64,000 nucleotides of DNA from Xenorhabdus miraniensis (GTDB taxonomy: Bacteria; Pseudomonadota; Gammaproteobacteria; Enterobacterales; Enterobacteriaceae): NCBI RefSeq assembly GCF_002632615.1, contig NZ_NITZ01000012.1:62001-126000 (forward strand), given 5' to 3'. The notes below the pieces were generated by a model that was not told the DNA's origin, did not search any database, and was given only the letters and a program-made list of their open reading frames with translations. Both the position numbers and the translations under genes were made by a program. The stretch's first letter is position 1. Each line of letters opens with the position of its first letter. Of this stretch, positions 44,901 to 51,556 are shown one piece after another.

Positions 44901-46704
44901 CACCATAAAAGTAAACATTGCCCCGGGTCACGTTGGATTTGATGATGTTGCCGCCACCCGCACCTGCATAATGAATATCACCAGAACTGTCACCGCTGCC
45001 CGTTGCCGATTTGAACAGATCAAGCTCACTGTATTCATGCGTATCAGGCACACGACCGGATGTTGTGCGCACAGCGTTAACGCTGTAATGAAGATCACTC
45101 AGTGAGTAGCTGCCGGTTCCCATATAGTGGTAACCGTTGGCAGAGGATATATCTTCATTCGCCAGATTTGCTGTATGGTTACCTTCCTTATACCAAGGGC
45201 GAGCGATATATTGCAGTATTCCTGTTTTTGGATCGTTCCTCAGCTCAACCACCACGACCTTGGTGTATTCGCCAAGTTGCTTACCATAAATATAGGTGTT
45301 CGGCATCCGGTTAGATTTTACGGCTTTTACATCAACGGTAGTTCCATCACGGTAAATGGCATAACCGCCCATTTTCGCGTCTGACAACGTAATATCTGCT
45401 GCGTCAATCTGAACACCATTGCCGTAATTCACCCATTCATTTTCGGTCAGTTTTTTCTCAACGGCATAAACCGTTATCTGTTTCCGTTGTTCAACGGTCA
45501 GATTTGATAACGTGTATGCACCATCAGTATCGACTGAATTAAAGCCACTTTGATCAGAGATATCTTGTTTTTCCAGCCCCTTAAGATGTTTTCCTTCTTT
45601 ATACCAGGCTGTCGAGAAATATCTCAGCTTGCCAGTTTCAGGATCATTTCTGAGCTGAACCTTGTTGATTTTGGTGTGAGTCCCATCCTCAAATGCAAAC
45701 AGGTAAGTGTTTGGTTCCTGAGTCGATTTAAGACCTGTGACCCGATGATCGTGCCCAATCCATGAGCCATTCATAGTGGCATTTGTCAGCACAACCTCTT
45801 CAGCCTTGGCATATTCCATCCCTTCGCTGCCAAAGTCATTGGCTGACCCTTTGCGGGTAATTTCGTTATAGGCACCTGCACCCGTAAAATAGATATTACC
45901 GTGTGCAACATCGGAGTAGAGGCTATTGTAGCCACCACCGCCTTCAAACCGGATATCCCCCCGGGTTTCAGAGTAGACGTCATCTGCCTGACGTGTACGT
46001 TCAATACGGTTATAAGCAGCCGCACCTTTCAGGGTTATGTTGCCAACTTTACCCTTACGAGAGAGATGGTTATAGGCTCCACCTCCCGTAAAATCAATAT
46101 TACCTGTTTCGACTCTGGAGCTAATGACGTTCGCAGCACCAGCCCCCTTAAAGGTCACATCTCCCTGAGAGCCCTGATATTTGTCAAACCAGGTCCGATC
46201 GATCACATTGCCAGCACCTGCTCCATTAAAAGACAGATTGCCCTGATTGGTTTCATGCCAGAGCGTATTGTATCCGCCAGCCCCATCGAACCTGATATTT
46301 CCTTTCAATCCCTTACGGATCAATCCGTTATAAGCTGCCCCACCTGCGTATGTTATATCGCCATAATTACCGGTGTGTGCTATCGACACCCCACCCGCTA
46401 CACCGGCAAAGTTGATACTACCGTTGTCACTTTTATTGATTTCTGCATAGCCGGCCCCCCCTTTTACTGTCAAGTTCCCAGTGGTGTCATTGACCTTAAG
46501 ATAAGCCGCCCCTGCCTCAACAATATCGTGCCCAGTGCCTGTATAAACCGTGGCACCAATTGACCCTAACTTAATATGATCATCACCGCCGTAAGCATAT
46601 ATGTTACCGCCAAATCCAATGGCTACGATGTCATTATCACCATCATCGGCGAAGTAATTCCCCGTAACGAAGTACTCAACACTTCTCCAAAATGGTTTTC
46701 CCAT
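32935..46704 (-). CDS. rtxA: MARTX toxin RtxA (multifunctional-autoprocessing RTX toxin)
   Basis: 4589-residue secreted toxin with Vibrio-type arms. Residues 1-620: A-type glycine-rich repeats beginning MGKPFWRSVEYFVTGNYFAD. About 625-1240: some thirty B-type repeats of 19-20 residues (consensus GxANIxTKVGDGxT). About 1338-1480: a galactose-binding-like module (NLIVNGDFEQGATGW). About 1490-1685: coiled coil. Effectors: an unassigned module with SFWSGRDFQQYR (about 1845-2150); RID with His near 2466 (LGHAALQIGQGR) and Cys near 2705 (LTDNCSSTVAKVL); ABH alpha/beta hydrolase with Ser near 2944 (HGYSMGGAVA); a C58/PaToxP-like Cys-His-Asp module (GVCFALSARYL near 3150, DHAMAVVVH near 3290, FYDPNFG near 3310). 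CPD protease: His near 3574 (VGHGRDEND), Cys near 3622 (SLVGCSLIGDD). C-terminal repeats follow 3759, with GGAGND units 4230-4435. Known biology: type I export, InsP6-triggered self-cleavage, effector release in host cells. The frame is intact. Confidence 0.95.
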   Translation of the reverse strand: MGKPFWRSVEYFVTGNYFADDGDNDIVAIGFGGNIYAYGGDDHIKLGSIGATVYTGTGHDIVEAGAAYLKVNDTTGNLTVKGGAGYAEINKSDNGSINFAGVAGGVSIAHTGNYGDITYAGGAAYNGLIRKGLKGNIRFDGAGGYNTLWHETNQGNLSFNGAGAGNVIDRTWFDKYQGSQGDVTFKGAGAANVISSRVETGNIDFTGGGAYNHLSRKGKVGNITLKGAAAYNRIERTRQADDVYSETRGDIRFEGGGGYNSLYSDVAHGNIYFTGAGAYNEITRKGSANDFGSEGMEYAKAEEVVLTNATMNGSWIGHDHRVTGLKSTQEPNTYLFAFEDGTHTKINKVQLRNDPETGKLRYFSTAWYKEGKHLKGLEKQDISDQSGFNSVDTDGAYTLSNLTVEQRKQITVYAVEKKLTENEWVNYGNGVQIDAADITLSDAKMGGYAIYRDGTTVDVKAVKSNRMPNTYIYGKQLGEYTKVVVVELRNDPKTGILQYIARPWYKEGNHTANLANEDISSANGYHYMGTGSYSLSDLHYSVNAVRTTSGRVPDTHEYSELDLFKSATGSGDSSGDIHYAGAGGGNIIKSNVTRGNVYFYGAGGANVIEHSSELGNTEFRGAGGANILTRKGKGNVQAVIGGGVNVLTHIGDGKTTGIMLGGANILTKKGKGNVQAIMGGGANVLTHVGDGKTTGIMLGGANILTKVGDGDTTGIMLGLGNALTHVGDGQTLGIMGAAGNIFTKVGDGTTIAAMVGVGNIFTHVGMGNAWALMGGAGNIFTKVGNGDALALMLAFGNIYTHIGNGTSVALMIAKGNIATKVGNGDALSAMIGKGNIFTQIGHGSTFAAMIGGANVLTKVGDDLTAALMVGKANIYTHVGKGTSIGLFAGTANIMTKVGDGTTLSAMFGKANIMTHVGNGLTGVLALGKANIVTKVGNDFMGVVAAAEANVMTHVGDGTTAALLAGKGNILTKVGEGTTVGLLISKIGNIMTHVGDGTTVGFAKGEANIITKVGDGLGINAVWGKANIMTHAGDGDRYNFAKGDANIITKVGDGQEVTVVQGEANILTHVGDGDDYTGAWGKANVITKVGDGRNVVLAKGDVNLVTQIGDGDSFNALWSQGNVVTKIGDGMQVTAAKGKGNITTTVGDGLSVTAVHGDLNVNTKVGDGVSVNVAWGKLNVNTRVGDGLNVSVMKGKGNASIRVGDGLNINASYARNNVAIQVGNGDFYSLAVAESNTQSNKLDALFDNVKQTLLGHAGSQGISYLVNGDEANTSGTHQGRGAINLPEVSSLNGFKLTEIDEVTSDLQGSLKASVTGVDTPDMEGIQNSLDSDRRITSSQPRNLIVNGDFEQGATGWKSTNGIEANHSAQAYGLSVEGHGHIVSELDVSGNTHIYQDIQDLAADEEITVQFDFARRAGCSDDNGLEVWWNGEVVFAAANGNVKWQNKALTLKAKAGSNRLAFSGIGLNDGLGYVLDNVSAISLPGKSDKIIAEHMQQDKASQNALQDKERAEADKQRLTQEKDKQLAAIAGTQAQLETTDLDALNANGQAQRDAIKDEAQAVTDELMAKARGLEALDSHNTYHGESGQQWHDQFAGGLLDRVQTELDKASETARNQLDHSQKAATARLGDIKVAIAKSEVGVLKAEQNRQHAKQDVEEARIQAKGRENEAIRYQQQAERDGKSSKLDDNYQPTRTGVTGSDLSGKTDESNYSEDIEKVEKSKSHINPESTVQADGGFSEELQYLGEDLNELGSLREVLAHLPVNAGVRTRKASGGSTLTPVHTETPVSQPVSQSTDTVTEWVRNTPKISGLDLSGLKALGEEHALPKMVDISETVSATVSRAQKVADIYRWLDSDNNLATEKYIPMPGFARVDTDIPDNVRQKMVAFVEDYLNGTGNSVPKDRITSLAKLFVDATIDYDWDKRVEFVSRLESYGYSFEPVNGDKSIVSFWSGRDFQQYRAVLDAAQTDGKKVVYDTDVKGNVFAIELNKTLMRWGRVFLDYDIAEEKALQSAINASANSNTGFWSSLYAAQSRDDVYVIAEGGLRFGNYFWNVELPVLRQLQREGWVGEIRLLDKAANEYQGLSPESIGRRLTEAGVSVKARFDSLSLAEQEKLLVLDPDKYRPDTLVNLDIKTSAIDSLLNQALPFYGLRTERNLLVRESDDDESFEVRPWPDSNSDDFKTIMVEDPDDSAQIKAVERFILANYDNYDQLPGELYLAEDRIISHDQRRTRILAEKVDGSWNYKPKTDLMSAAELQDAAYVKGKIRGDSYKNVLDALKSYENLLQSREDYNLESVEKLTHLRHQVEGYLLGHPDSERTQALKNLLSQINVRMEESLVLAEPTLESAGKGSFSDLYSKLSNANLKDSKHLYIDEQGNFVTRGKSNIQIAMKAESAETAVEQIKAAVSREYGQSVAENVFATLQSRDLSKDGKGIDVSGLRKIHQAIEQQLSPVSATLFVWKPSDHSRLGHAALQIGQGRIQLNAEDAGEFNEKNYVSWWPKGSKSSDLSRIFNVASERYPDLRIRWRDLSQPAAQNGGLEQDVASEENDHFGLRDGTYKLEKFIEKLQIAKGVDAKFAEVSEAFAMAALANPHLLQSAGVPEHISQPFIQQWEEGGTDMFEIGRDFAEALRAAAKQQSPELAEKRIANVIRQFAEHELNNIRDFKTSEGDEGRVFRINLAGLDAAAMQAEWHKISQNPDARYQLLTDNCSSTVAKVLKAGGADKVIGHTWRPKFGVWTPTELFNFAQALQEAQVEKIAKKPNRIVDEDLAALGHSDNKEKMLEKVAIDNDGTPPRDRDPFNPLVRFLNDELYGEKEDRRQVHSSTQIILDAATTDGTADKVTLQGDAGRLTGYYHNAAQKSQDEQNTAKKVVLFIHGSGSSAEEQASAMQDNYKKQGVDMLAVNMRGYGSSDGHPSEKGLYQDARTMFRYLVNDRGIKPENIIIHGYSMGGAVAADLARYAERNGQSVSGLLLDRPMPSMTKAITAHEVPNPAGLTGILAKAVNGQFSVEKNLQGISKQTPIMLLTDSEGLGDAGERMRAKLIVAGYQVSGEHTFYGHEASGRLMNQYAEQIVSTLSEPQRENGRVKAGLLENMIYTLFDAKSGRKELDQYSFHFTQGSSLLSNLDKLVPEIGNVLLTNGNHVESKEFLEGVCFALSARYLIEERVHGLGGGKAYLSWLTDAVKAYNDNSVNKKSDIHSVETSLLNQYRRQNIGPAIQDLLSMQYSQTQDMSGSLSMRRKANQAYGGKLKANGLTGNRIDQSLSNDIAGYESVMEKLRDVDKTTYMSFMSEDHAMAVVVHKGENQTIWSFYDPNFGIKSFDNYKNFERFMDSFHKGIMTGYKSKLGYTYETSMENNQSFNVNYNTFEKGTITQYDGVWQQARAGEQQYVLRALKEQGKTFKLSSNVTGRVVDYRDDAVTLEVTTKKGEKVLVEVESNNFKQAANLVQSNIDKVIANSVNGKFTLNVSTAIDTSDGMKKPLGDDALESHVQVNNQDVNSWENIVVKPQSEGSDSRFSGQIIIQTENDPVAAKAAASLASKHPDSSVIVQLDANGQYRVVYGDVEQLPSGKLRWQIVGHGRDENDITQKNTRISGYSADELALKLKKFSADFKQTGTPDHISLVGCSLIGDDKREGFARRFISALDSQGIRITVSARSSDVAVDSVGRKYTKDAQDQWVHKLTDNKIVLGWNDKGEVESHSERVRRGISENDIVLSRVGQTDVGAKAQGAIADNAEIFHAPKQRDAVDNHSAAASSNNQLSYSGNIQLQVGDGEFTAVNWGTTNVGIKVGTGGFKSLAFGDNNVMVHIGNGDSKHSVDIAGYQALEGAQLFVGNRNVSFNAGRSNDLIVMLEKSIPTPPLVNPFDGASRISGVLQDIAGSFNSPDWLAKQNQQWTLESAKKYVSDLSGLDLTSSVDYSTLIDLDSQNERSSRGLKSDLESTLNKKYNQWLGGNGNTPEMGKTNRAEKFRRVNEKLVFNFAVGGQGADIQVTTGNWNFMFGDNIQSILDTNLGSLFGLMTQEYTSTGMAKTTFTFSPTDLPRQIKNKLLGNLAGVSADTTLADIFGVDYTSNGGIVSRSNEPVNGVAILREMLEIIGEFSGDQLKAFTDRDKLLDSLKAGLKMGADGVKSFAESHGLKAKAPDENQEGLVTIDVSDKSAAETKAPQADRAFGLTSLNLPNLFATLFNQDKQAEMESLVANLKENLTADLLNMQDKTFDFLRNSGHLQGDGDIHVSLGNYNFNWGGDGKDLGAYLGDNNNFWGGRGDDVFYSVGTSNIFAGGAGNNTGVMMGRENMMFGGAGNDVAVLAGRINYAYMGAGDDQVFVFGEGGMVEGGKGRDYIVASGNFNRIDAGEDQDYVVTIGNNNQADLGEGNDFATVFGNYNRIDGNAGNNSIRLMGYHAVINGGTGNDHLIADAVSKFSQINGGAGDDLLVLGGYQNHFKGGMGVNRFVVSGSVIDNVVEDIKQGDKIIFNDINWQNLWFQRSGYDLVLLTHRNVKDTSAQGQFEAMGSVTFNNYFNGNRADIVTQMGDKDAQGEREYTALSANAVDSLVQAMSGFAPNMGDSGFFDSLDNQTKSTIITAWSDTTNGKSKLV
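42990..44830 (-). repeat. B-repeat array inside rtxA
   Basis: About thirty direct repeats of 57-60 bp in coding frame; the recurrent DNA element on the plus strand is ATCACCxACTTTGGT or ATCACCxACATGGGT, encoding T(K/H)VGDG. Some units are almost identical (44600-44660 and 44720-44780), so recombination or slippage within the array is possible. Confidence 0.9.
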
Positions 46705-46725
46705 ATATAAATCTCTGAGTAGAAG

Positions 46726-47187
46726 TTAAATCGAAAACCACTGTACCTTGCGGATACAGCGGTCATTTTGAATATCCAGAGTTCCCCTGACTGTGCAGGC
46801 TTTTTGTCCTTTCCATGCAGCAAATACCCGGCGACGGAGATCGTGGGCAATGCTACGGGCATGTCCGAAAGGCGCAATCATTTCTGGAAAAAAGATATGC
46901 TGACCAGAACGCCAGTCTTTCAGCGATATTTCCCGCTCTCCCGCAAGAATCGCATCCCGACTGCTGTCAGACAAAAAAGCCCAATTACAAAAAGCAACTG
47001 GGCGTTTATGTTCATCTTCGTAATAGCAAAACTGATTAAGCTGGAATGACGGCAAGATTCGTTGTTGCCACTCAGCAACCAAATAGCGTCGGTGCAAAGG
47101 GGAATGTTGACAAAGCAACATTACCCCACCAATCATTGCCTGTATTTCAGTCGTACTCAGTGTTGCTGATTGATGTGTGATCATCAT
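46726..47187 (-). CDS. rtxC: RTX toxin-activating lysine acyltransferase RtxC
   Basis: 153 residues of the HlyC/RtxC family, which uses acyl-ACP to acylate internal lysines of RTX toxins. The catalytic His is His32 in CQHSPLHRRYL, and FCNWAFLSDSSRDAIL, EMIAPFGHARSIAHDLRR are family hallmarks. Two adjacent ATGs (47187 and 47184) can start it. It lies 21 bases upstream of rtxA and 35 bases downstream of rtxH on the same strand, so the three form one operon. In Vibrio the contribution of RtxC to MARTX activity is reported to be small. Confidence 0.93.
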   Translation of the reverse strand: MMITHQSATLSTTEIQAMIGGVMLLCQHSPLHRRYLVAEWQQRILPSFQLNQFCYYEDEHKRPVAFCNWAFLSDSSRDAILAGEREISLKDWRSGQHIFFPEMIAPFGHARSIAHDLRRRVFAAWKGQKACTVRGTLDIQNDRCIRKVQWFSI

Positions 47188-47222
47188 AAGTGAGCAACCA
47201 CTTGACTAGGAATGTACTGATA

Positions 47223-47600
47223 TTATTTTGATGTTTCTGAATTACGTGTTACGCGCTTTTTAGGCTCAGTGGATTCTGCAACAACTGCATCAGTTTGTGC
47301 TGGCACCTCAGATTCATTTATTTCTGGCATAGGTAAAAAACCTGCGGCAATCAGTTTATTGATTTCAGCTTCCATTCTGGGATCTTCAAGCATGTTTTTT
47401 ACCATGGAAACCATATACATAAAACCAGATGCAGGCATATGAATAGTTTGTTTTAATTGCAATTCCTGATCACTTTCTGCCAATATGCCATTTGCCATTC
47501 GATTAGGATCTTGACCAACAAAATACAGGGAGAACACACCTTTGTTATAATTAACGCTTGAAATGGTTTGAACGAATTTCTCAGACATATCATTATCCAT
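47223..47600 (-). CDS. rtxH: RtxH-like conserved protein of MARTX operons
   Basis: 125 residues, acidic-to-basic, no membrane segment: FVQTISSVNYNKGVFSLYFV, QELQLKQTIHMPASGFMYMV and a Lys/Thr-rich tail ending KKRVTRNSETSK. Position (first gene before rtxC-rtxA) and length match the conserved hypothetical RtxH (VC1449) of Vibrio rtxHCA operons. The fold resembles DUF3467-like small proteins; function unknown. ATG 47600 has a poor ribosome site; ATG 47588 is an alternative. Confidence 0.75.
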   Translation of the reverse strand: MDNDMSEKFVQTISSVNYNKGVFSLYFVGQDPNRMANGILAESDQELQLKQTIHMPASGFMYMVSMVKNMLEDPRMEAEINKLIAAGFLPMPEINESEVPAQTDAVVAESTEPKKRVTRNSETSK

Positions 47601-48100
47601 TAAATAAATATTGATTTAATGTTAAAATATCATTAAAACAAAATGATTAAATCACGAATGAATTCCATATTTATTATGGTTTCATTTATAATTAAACCTC
47701 TTTACTAAGAGCGTTGTTACAACTGCTTGAACTGCCTTAGCAGGGTAAATTACTCAAAAATAATTTATACAACATTAGTAAGAATGAGTATATAAAAATC
47801 TCAATCGCGATTTAAATACAAAATGACAGTAAAGTCCACTATTGATAAACCAAATGATTCACAGGCTATTTTGAACAAAAATATATCCATTTTCTTGCTA
47901 AAATCAATATATAAACGGCAAAATGTCTGTTTAACCGCTACATTTTGTCCCAATTACCAACACTCATATCTCCCTTGATAACAGATAATATCTTTGATCG
48001 GATTTATTAAAATTATTTCACCAATAAATACCGCATTGTTTTTCAGGTTATCTCCTCGTTTTAGGGTTTAATTTTTTATTAAAAATATAGATCTACTTTG
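47601..48100. promoter_or_regulatory. Divergent control region between rtxHCA and rtxBDE
   Basis: 500 bases, strikingly AT-rich, with no supportable gene. It must hold the promoters of both toxin operons. GCAAAATGT (47919-47927) and ACATTTTGT (47940-47948) form an imperfect inverted repeat 12 bases apart. AT-rich divergent rtx promoters in Vibrio are silenced by H-NS and relieved by HlyU; whether that holds here is inference. Confidence 0.5.
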
Positions 48101-50206
48101 ATGAATGAAATAGAAAAAAAAACAATATCATTAATTAAATTAATAATAATGATATCTAATAGGAATCATCCTGCCGCATTAAATAAAAACTTAAGCGATA
48201 ATGATGATTACAGCTCTGCTTTGAGTAAATTACAAAAAGAATGTAATATTAAAATTAAGAATAAATATTCTATAAATAAGAAGTTAGAAGCCATTCCTTT
48301 ACCCGCCGTTTTATTCGAAAACGACGGGCAACCTTTCGTTTTGGCAAAATATGATGAACAACGGGTATTGATTCAAAGGCCTCATCAGGAAGTATCTGAG
48401 ATCTTAGATAAAGCAGAATTTATCAGTCTATGGAGCGGTAAGTGGTTAAAAATAAAACAAAAAAATAGTCAGTTTAATATTCGTTGGTTTATTCCTGAGT
48501 TTGTCAGGCAAAAGAAAAACCTGACGGAGATACTGCTGTTCTCTTTCGTTTTGCAAATTCTGGCACTTATCTCACCTCTGGTCGTGCAGGTTGTCATGGA
48601 TAAGGTTCTTGTCCATCAGGCATTTTCCACGCTGGATGTGCTGATTTTCGGGCTGGTGACCGCCGGATTGATTGAAGTGATCCTGCGGGGGCTACGTGAA
48701 TATCAATATGCCCACACTGCCAACCGGATTGACATCAAACTCGGGCTGAAACTGGTTAAGCACCTGTTCGGCCTGCCCTTGCTGTTTTTCAAATCCCGTC
48801 AGGTGGGCATGATTGTAACGCGGGTGCGGGAACTGGAAACAGTGAGGGAGTTTTTAACCGGCTCCATGTTCACACTGTGTATTGATGTCTTGTTCATGTT
48901 CGTATTTATTTACGTCATGAGCCTGCTGTCCGGTATGCTGACGCTCATTTTTCTGCTCACCATTCCCTGTTATGCCTTACTTGCATGGTGGGTTACCCCA
49001 AAAATTGAACAAGCAGTGGAAAAACAGTTTACTCATGCCGCCATCAATACCTCTTTCTTGACTGAAACAGTCGCGGGTGCCGAGACACTGAAAAGTCTGG
49101 CTGCTGAGCCTCGCTTTATTCGCCGTTGGGACAGCCAGACCGAAAAAATGGTCAGCACCAGTTATGATGTACAACAGTGGGACAATCGTTCCGGTCATCT
49201 GGTGATGTTGTTACAGAAGGTAACCAGTGCGGTTATTATTTGGCTTGGCGCTTCAGAAGTGCTTTCACTGCACATGACGATTGGTCAACTGATTGCTTTC
49301 AATATGATGGTGAGCCATACCCAACAACCTCTGTCTAAGTTGGTGCAGCTCTGGGGGCAATTTATCCGTTCACGTATCGCCATTGAGAAGCTGGGTGATA
49401 TGCTGAATCTGCCAACAGAACAGCAATCAGGCAACCAACACGTTACATTGCAGGGTGCGATCTCATTTTCCGATATTGTTTTTCGCTATCAACCCGATCT
49501 CTCCCCAACCATCCATCATTTCACGCTGGATATCCGGGCGGGCGAAACCGTCGGCGTCGTCGGCACTTCCGGCTCTGGGAAAAGCACCCTTGCGCGTTTG
49601 CTGCTGCGGCTTTATACCCCGGAAAGCGGGGTCATCACGCTGGATGGCATTCCCTTGCAAAACCTCAATATTGAATCCATCAGGCAACAAGTCGGTATCG
49701 TGCTGCAAGAAAACTTCCTGTTCAACAAAACAGTGTATGAAAATTTGTCCCAATCATGCCCTGATGCGCCATTATCCACCGTGATTGAAGCAGCAAAGTT
49801 AGCAGGCGCACACGATTTTATTCTCAAGCTGCCGATGGGATATGACACGGTAATCGCAGAAGGAGGGCAATCCTTATCAGGTGGACAACGGCAACGCTTA
49901 GCCATTGCCAGAACCTTGCTGTCCGATCCCAAGATCCTGATCCTTGATGAAGCCACCAGCGCGTTGGATGACGAATCACAAGCCATCATTCAATCCAACA
50001 TGGCATCCATAGCTCAGGGCAGAACTGTCATCACTATCGCACACCGACTCTCCACAGTGCGCCAATGTGACCGGATTATTGTGTTACACCAGGGCCAAAT
50101 TACTGAACAAGGTAGTCATGAACAACTTCTGCAACAGGGCAAGCACTATCGAAAACTCTGGCAGTTACAACAAGAACTAAAACAGGAGGAGACTGCCCAT
50201 GTTTAA
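48101..50206 (+). CDS. rtxB: Type I secretion ABC transporter RtxB
   Basis: 701 residues: an N-terminal C39-like domain lacking the peptidase Cys (LPAVLFENDGQPFVLAKYD), six membrane helices (about 165-430) and an ATPase with Walker A GTSGSGKST, signature LSGGQRQRLAIART and Walker B ILILDEATSALD. Exports RtxA across both membranes with RtxD, RtxE and a TolC-type channel. The degenerate C39 domain means it docks RTX cargo without cutting it. The start ATG 48101 lacks a good ribosome site. The first 50 residues are AT-rich and Asn/Lys-rich and may be non-native. The stop overlaps rtxD by eight bases. Confidence 0.93.
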   Translation: MNEIEKKTISLIKLIIMISNRNHPAALNKNLSDNDDYSSALSKLQKECNIKIKNKYSINKKLEAIPLPAVLFENDGQPFVLAKYDEQRVLIQRPHQEVSEILDKAEFISLWSGKWLKIKQKNSQFNIRWFIPEFVRQKKNLTEILLFSFVLQILALISPLVVQVVMDKVLVHQAFSTLDVLIFGLVTAGLIEVILRGLREYQYAHTANRIDIKLGLKLVKHLFGLPLLFFKSRQVGMIVTRVRELETVREFLTGSMFTLCIDVLFMFVFIYVMSLLSGMLTLIFLLTIPCYALLAWWVTPKIEQAVEKQFTHAAINTSFLTETVAGAETLKSLAAEPRFIRRWDSQTEKMVSTSYDVQQWDNRSGHLVMLLQKVTSAVIIWLGASEVLSLHMTIGQLIAFNMMVSHTQQPLSKLVQLWGQFIRSRIAIEKLGDMLNLPTEQQSGNQHVTLQGAISFSDIVFRYQPDLSPTIHHFTLDIRAGETVGVVGTSGSGKSTLARLLLRLYTPESGVITLDGIPLQNLNIESIRQQVGIVLQENFLFNKTVYENLSQSCPDAPLSTVIEAAKLAGAHDFILKLPMGYDTVIAEGGQSLSGGQRQRLAIARTLLSDPKILILDEATSALDDESQAIIQSNMASIAQGRTVITIAHRLSTVRQCDRIIVLHQGQITEQGSHEQLLQQGKHYRKLWQLQQELKQEETAHV

Positions 50207-51554
50207 GGCTATCTTGCACAAAGGGATCAAACGGTTCCGTACTCCCACTCCCCACTATGACTTTTTGCCAACACATCTGGCACTGTCACAACGCCCCCCC
50301 TCTCCGTTCGCACGTTATACGGCGATTACCCTGAGCGTTGGTGTGTTGGCCGCCTTACTGTGGGCTTATCTGGGGAAACTGGATGTACAGGCAACGGCAA
50401 CCGGCCGCCTGATTGCTTCTGGCCGGTCACAGGTCATTCAGGCTTATGAACAGAGCCGCCTGATTGCCATCCATATTACAAATGGGCAACACGTTGAGAA
50501 AGGTGCACCACTGCTGACGCTCAATACACTTGGTGTGAATCAAGATATTGCCCGTTTGCTCGAACAGCGCGACTACCTGATTGAAGAAGAAATCCGCTAT
50601 CAAGCTTTGTTGACGAAGTGTGATCCCAAATCCCTGCCTGCTTTCCAGCAACAGCCCGCAGGAAAACAGGAAAAAATCCTGACGCATTATCATCACGAAA
50701 AGCAGGAGTTCGATTCAATCGTAACCAACATCTACGCAGAAATGGAAGTCAACCTCACTTCCCAAAAAGCGCGGAATAGCGATATACGGTCATTGAGCAA
50801 TCTACGCGAAAATATCAGCCAGCGTTTGCAGGCTCGAAAGACATTGAGCCAAAAGCAGGTCATCAGCAAAGTGGAATATCTGGAACAAGAAAAGGAATTT
50901 CTGGAAACAGAAAGGCTGATCGCTCAGCAAAAATCAGAACTCGGTATTCTCCAGACGCAATACAAGAGCCTGGAGGAACGGTTAAAAAGCACCAAAGTGC
51001 AAAAAGAGCGGGAATGGTTTGAGAAAAGAAAACAGGCTGAAATTCAATTAGCTAGCTTGAAGCAAGAACTGTCTAAAATGTATGAACGGGAAGAACTTGA
51101 GATTGTGCGCTCTCCTGTGACGGGAACTGTCCAGCAGTTGAGTGTCCATACTCTTGGCGCTGTTTTACAGTCAGCACAAAGTTTGATGGTGATTGTGCCC
51201 GATGAGCATGTACAACTTGCTGAAATTCAGATCCTGAACAAAGATGTGGGTTTCGTTCGTCCGGGTCAGCACGTCACGGTCAAAGTCGATGCTTTCCCTT
51301 ATACCCGCTACGGTACAATCGAAGGCGAATTACTCAGTATTTCACGGGATTCCACAACCGATGAGCGTCTTGGCCTGGTTTTTCCGGCACAAATCAGCCT
51401 TAAGCAAAACAATATCATGGTGGATGGAAAACCCGTCGAAATCACGGCAGGCATGTCTATTGTTGCTGAAATCAAGACGGATCAGCGACGAGTGATTGAT
51501 TATCTGCTCAGCCCAATTCAAGAGTATCAATCAGAAGCCTTGAGGGAAAAATAA
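50199..51554 (+). CDS. rtxD: Type I secretion membrane-fusion protein RtxD
   Basis: 451-residue HlyD-type periplasmic adaptor: one N-terminal membrane helix (ITLSVGVLAALLWAYLG, about 43-60), the split lipoyl motif (VIQAYEQSRLIAIHI and IVRSPVTGTVQQLSV), a long alpha-helical hairpin between and a beta-barrel C-terminus (RPGQHVTVKVDAFPYTRYG). It bridges RtxB/RtxE to the outer-membrane channel. Overlaps rtxB and is two bases before rtxE. Confidence 0.94.
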   Translation: MFKAILHKGIKRFRTPTPHYDFLPTHLALSQRPPSPFARYTAITLSVGVLAALLWAYLGKLDVQATATGRLIASGRSQVIQAYEQSRLIAIHITNGQHVEKGAPLLTLNTLGVNQDIARLLEQRDYLIEEEIRYQALLTKCDPKSLPAFQQQPAGKQEKILTHYHHEKQEFDSIVTNIYAEMEVNLTSQKARNSDIRSLSNLRENISQRLQARKTLSQKQVISKVEYLEQEKEFLETERLIAQQKSELGILQTQYKSLEERLKSTKVQKEREWFEKRKQAEIQLASLKQELSKMYEREELEIVRSPVTGTVQQLSVHTLGAVLQSAQSLMVIVPDEHVQLAEIQILNKDVGFVRPGQHVTVKVDAFPYTRYGTIEGELLSISRDSTTDERLGLVFPAQISLKQNNIMVDGKPVEITAGMSIVAEIKTDQRRVIDYLLSPIQEYQSEALREK

Positions 51555-51556
51555 TC

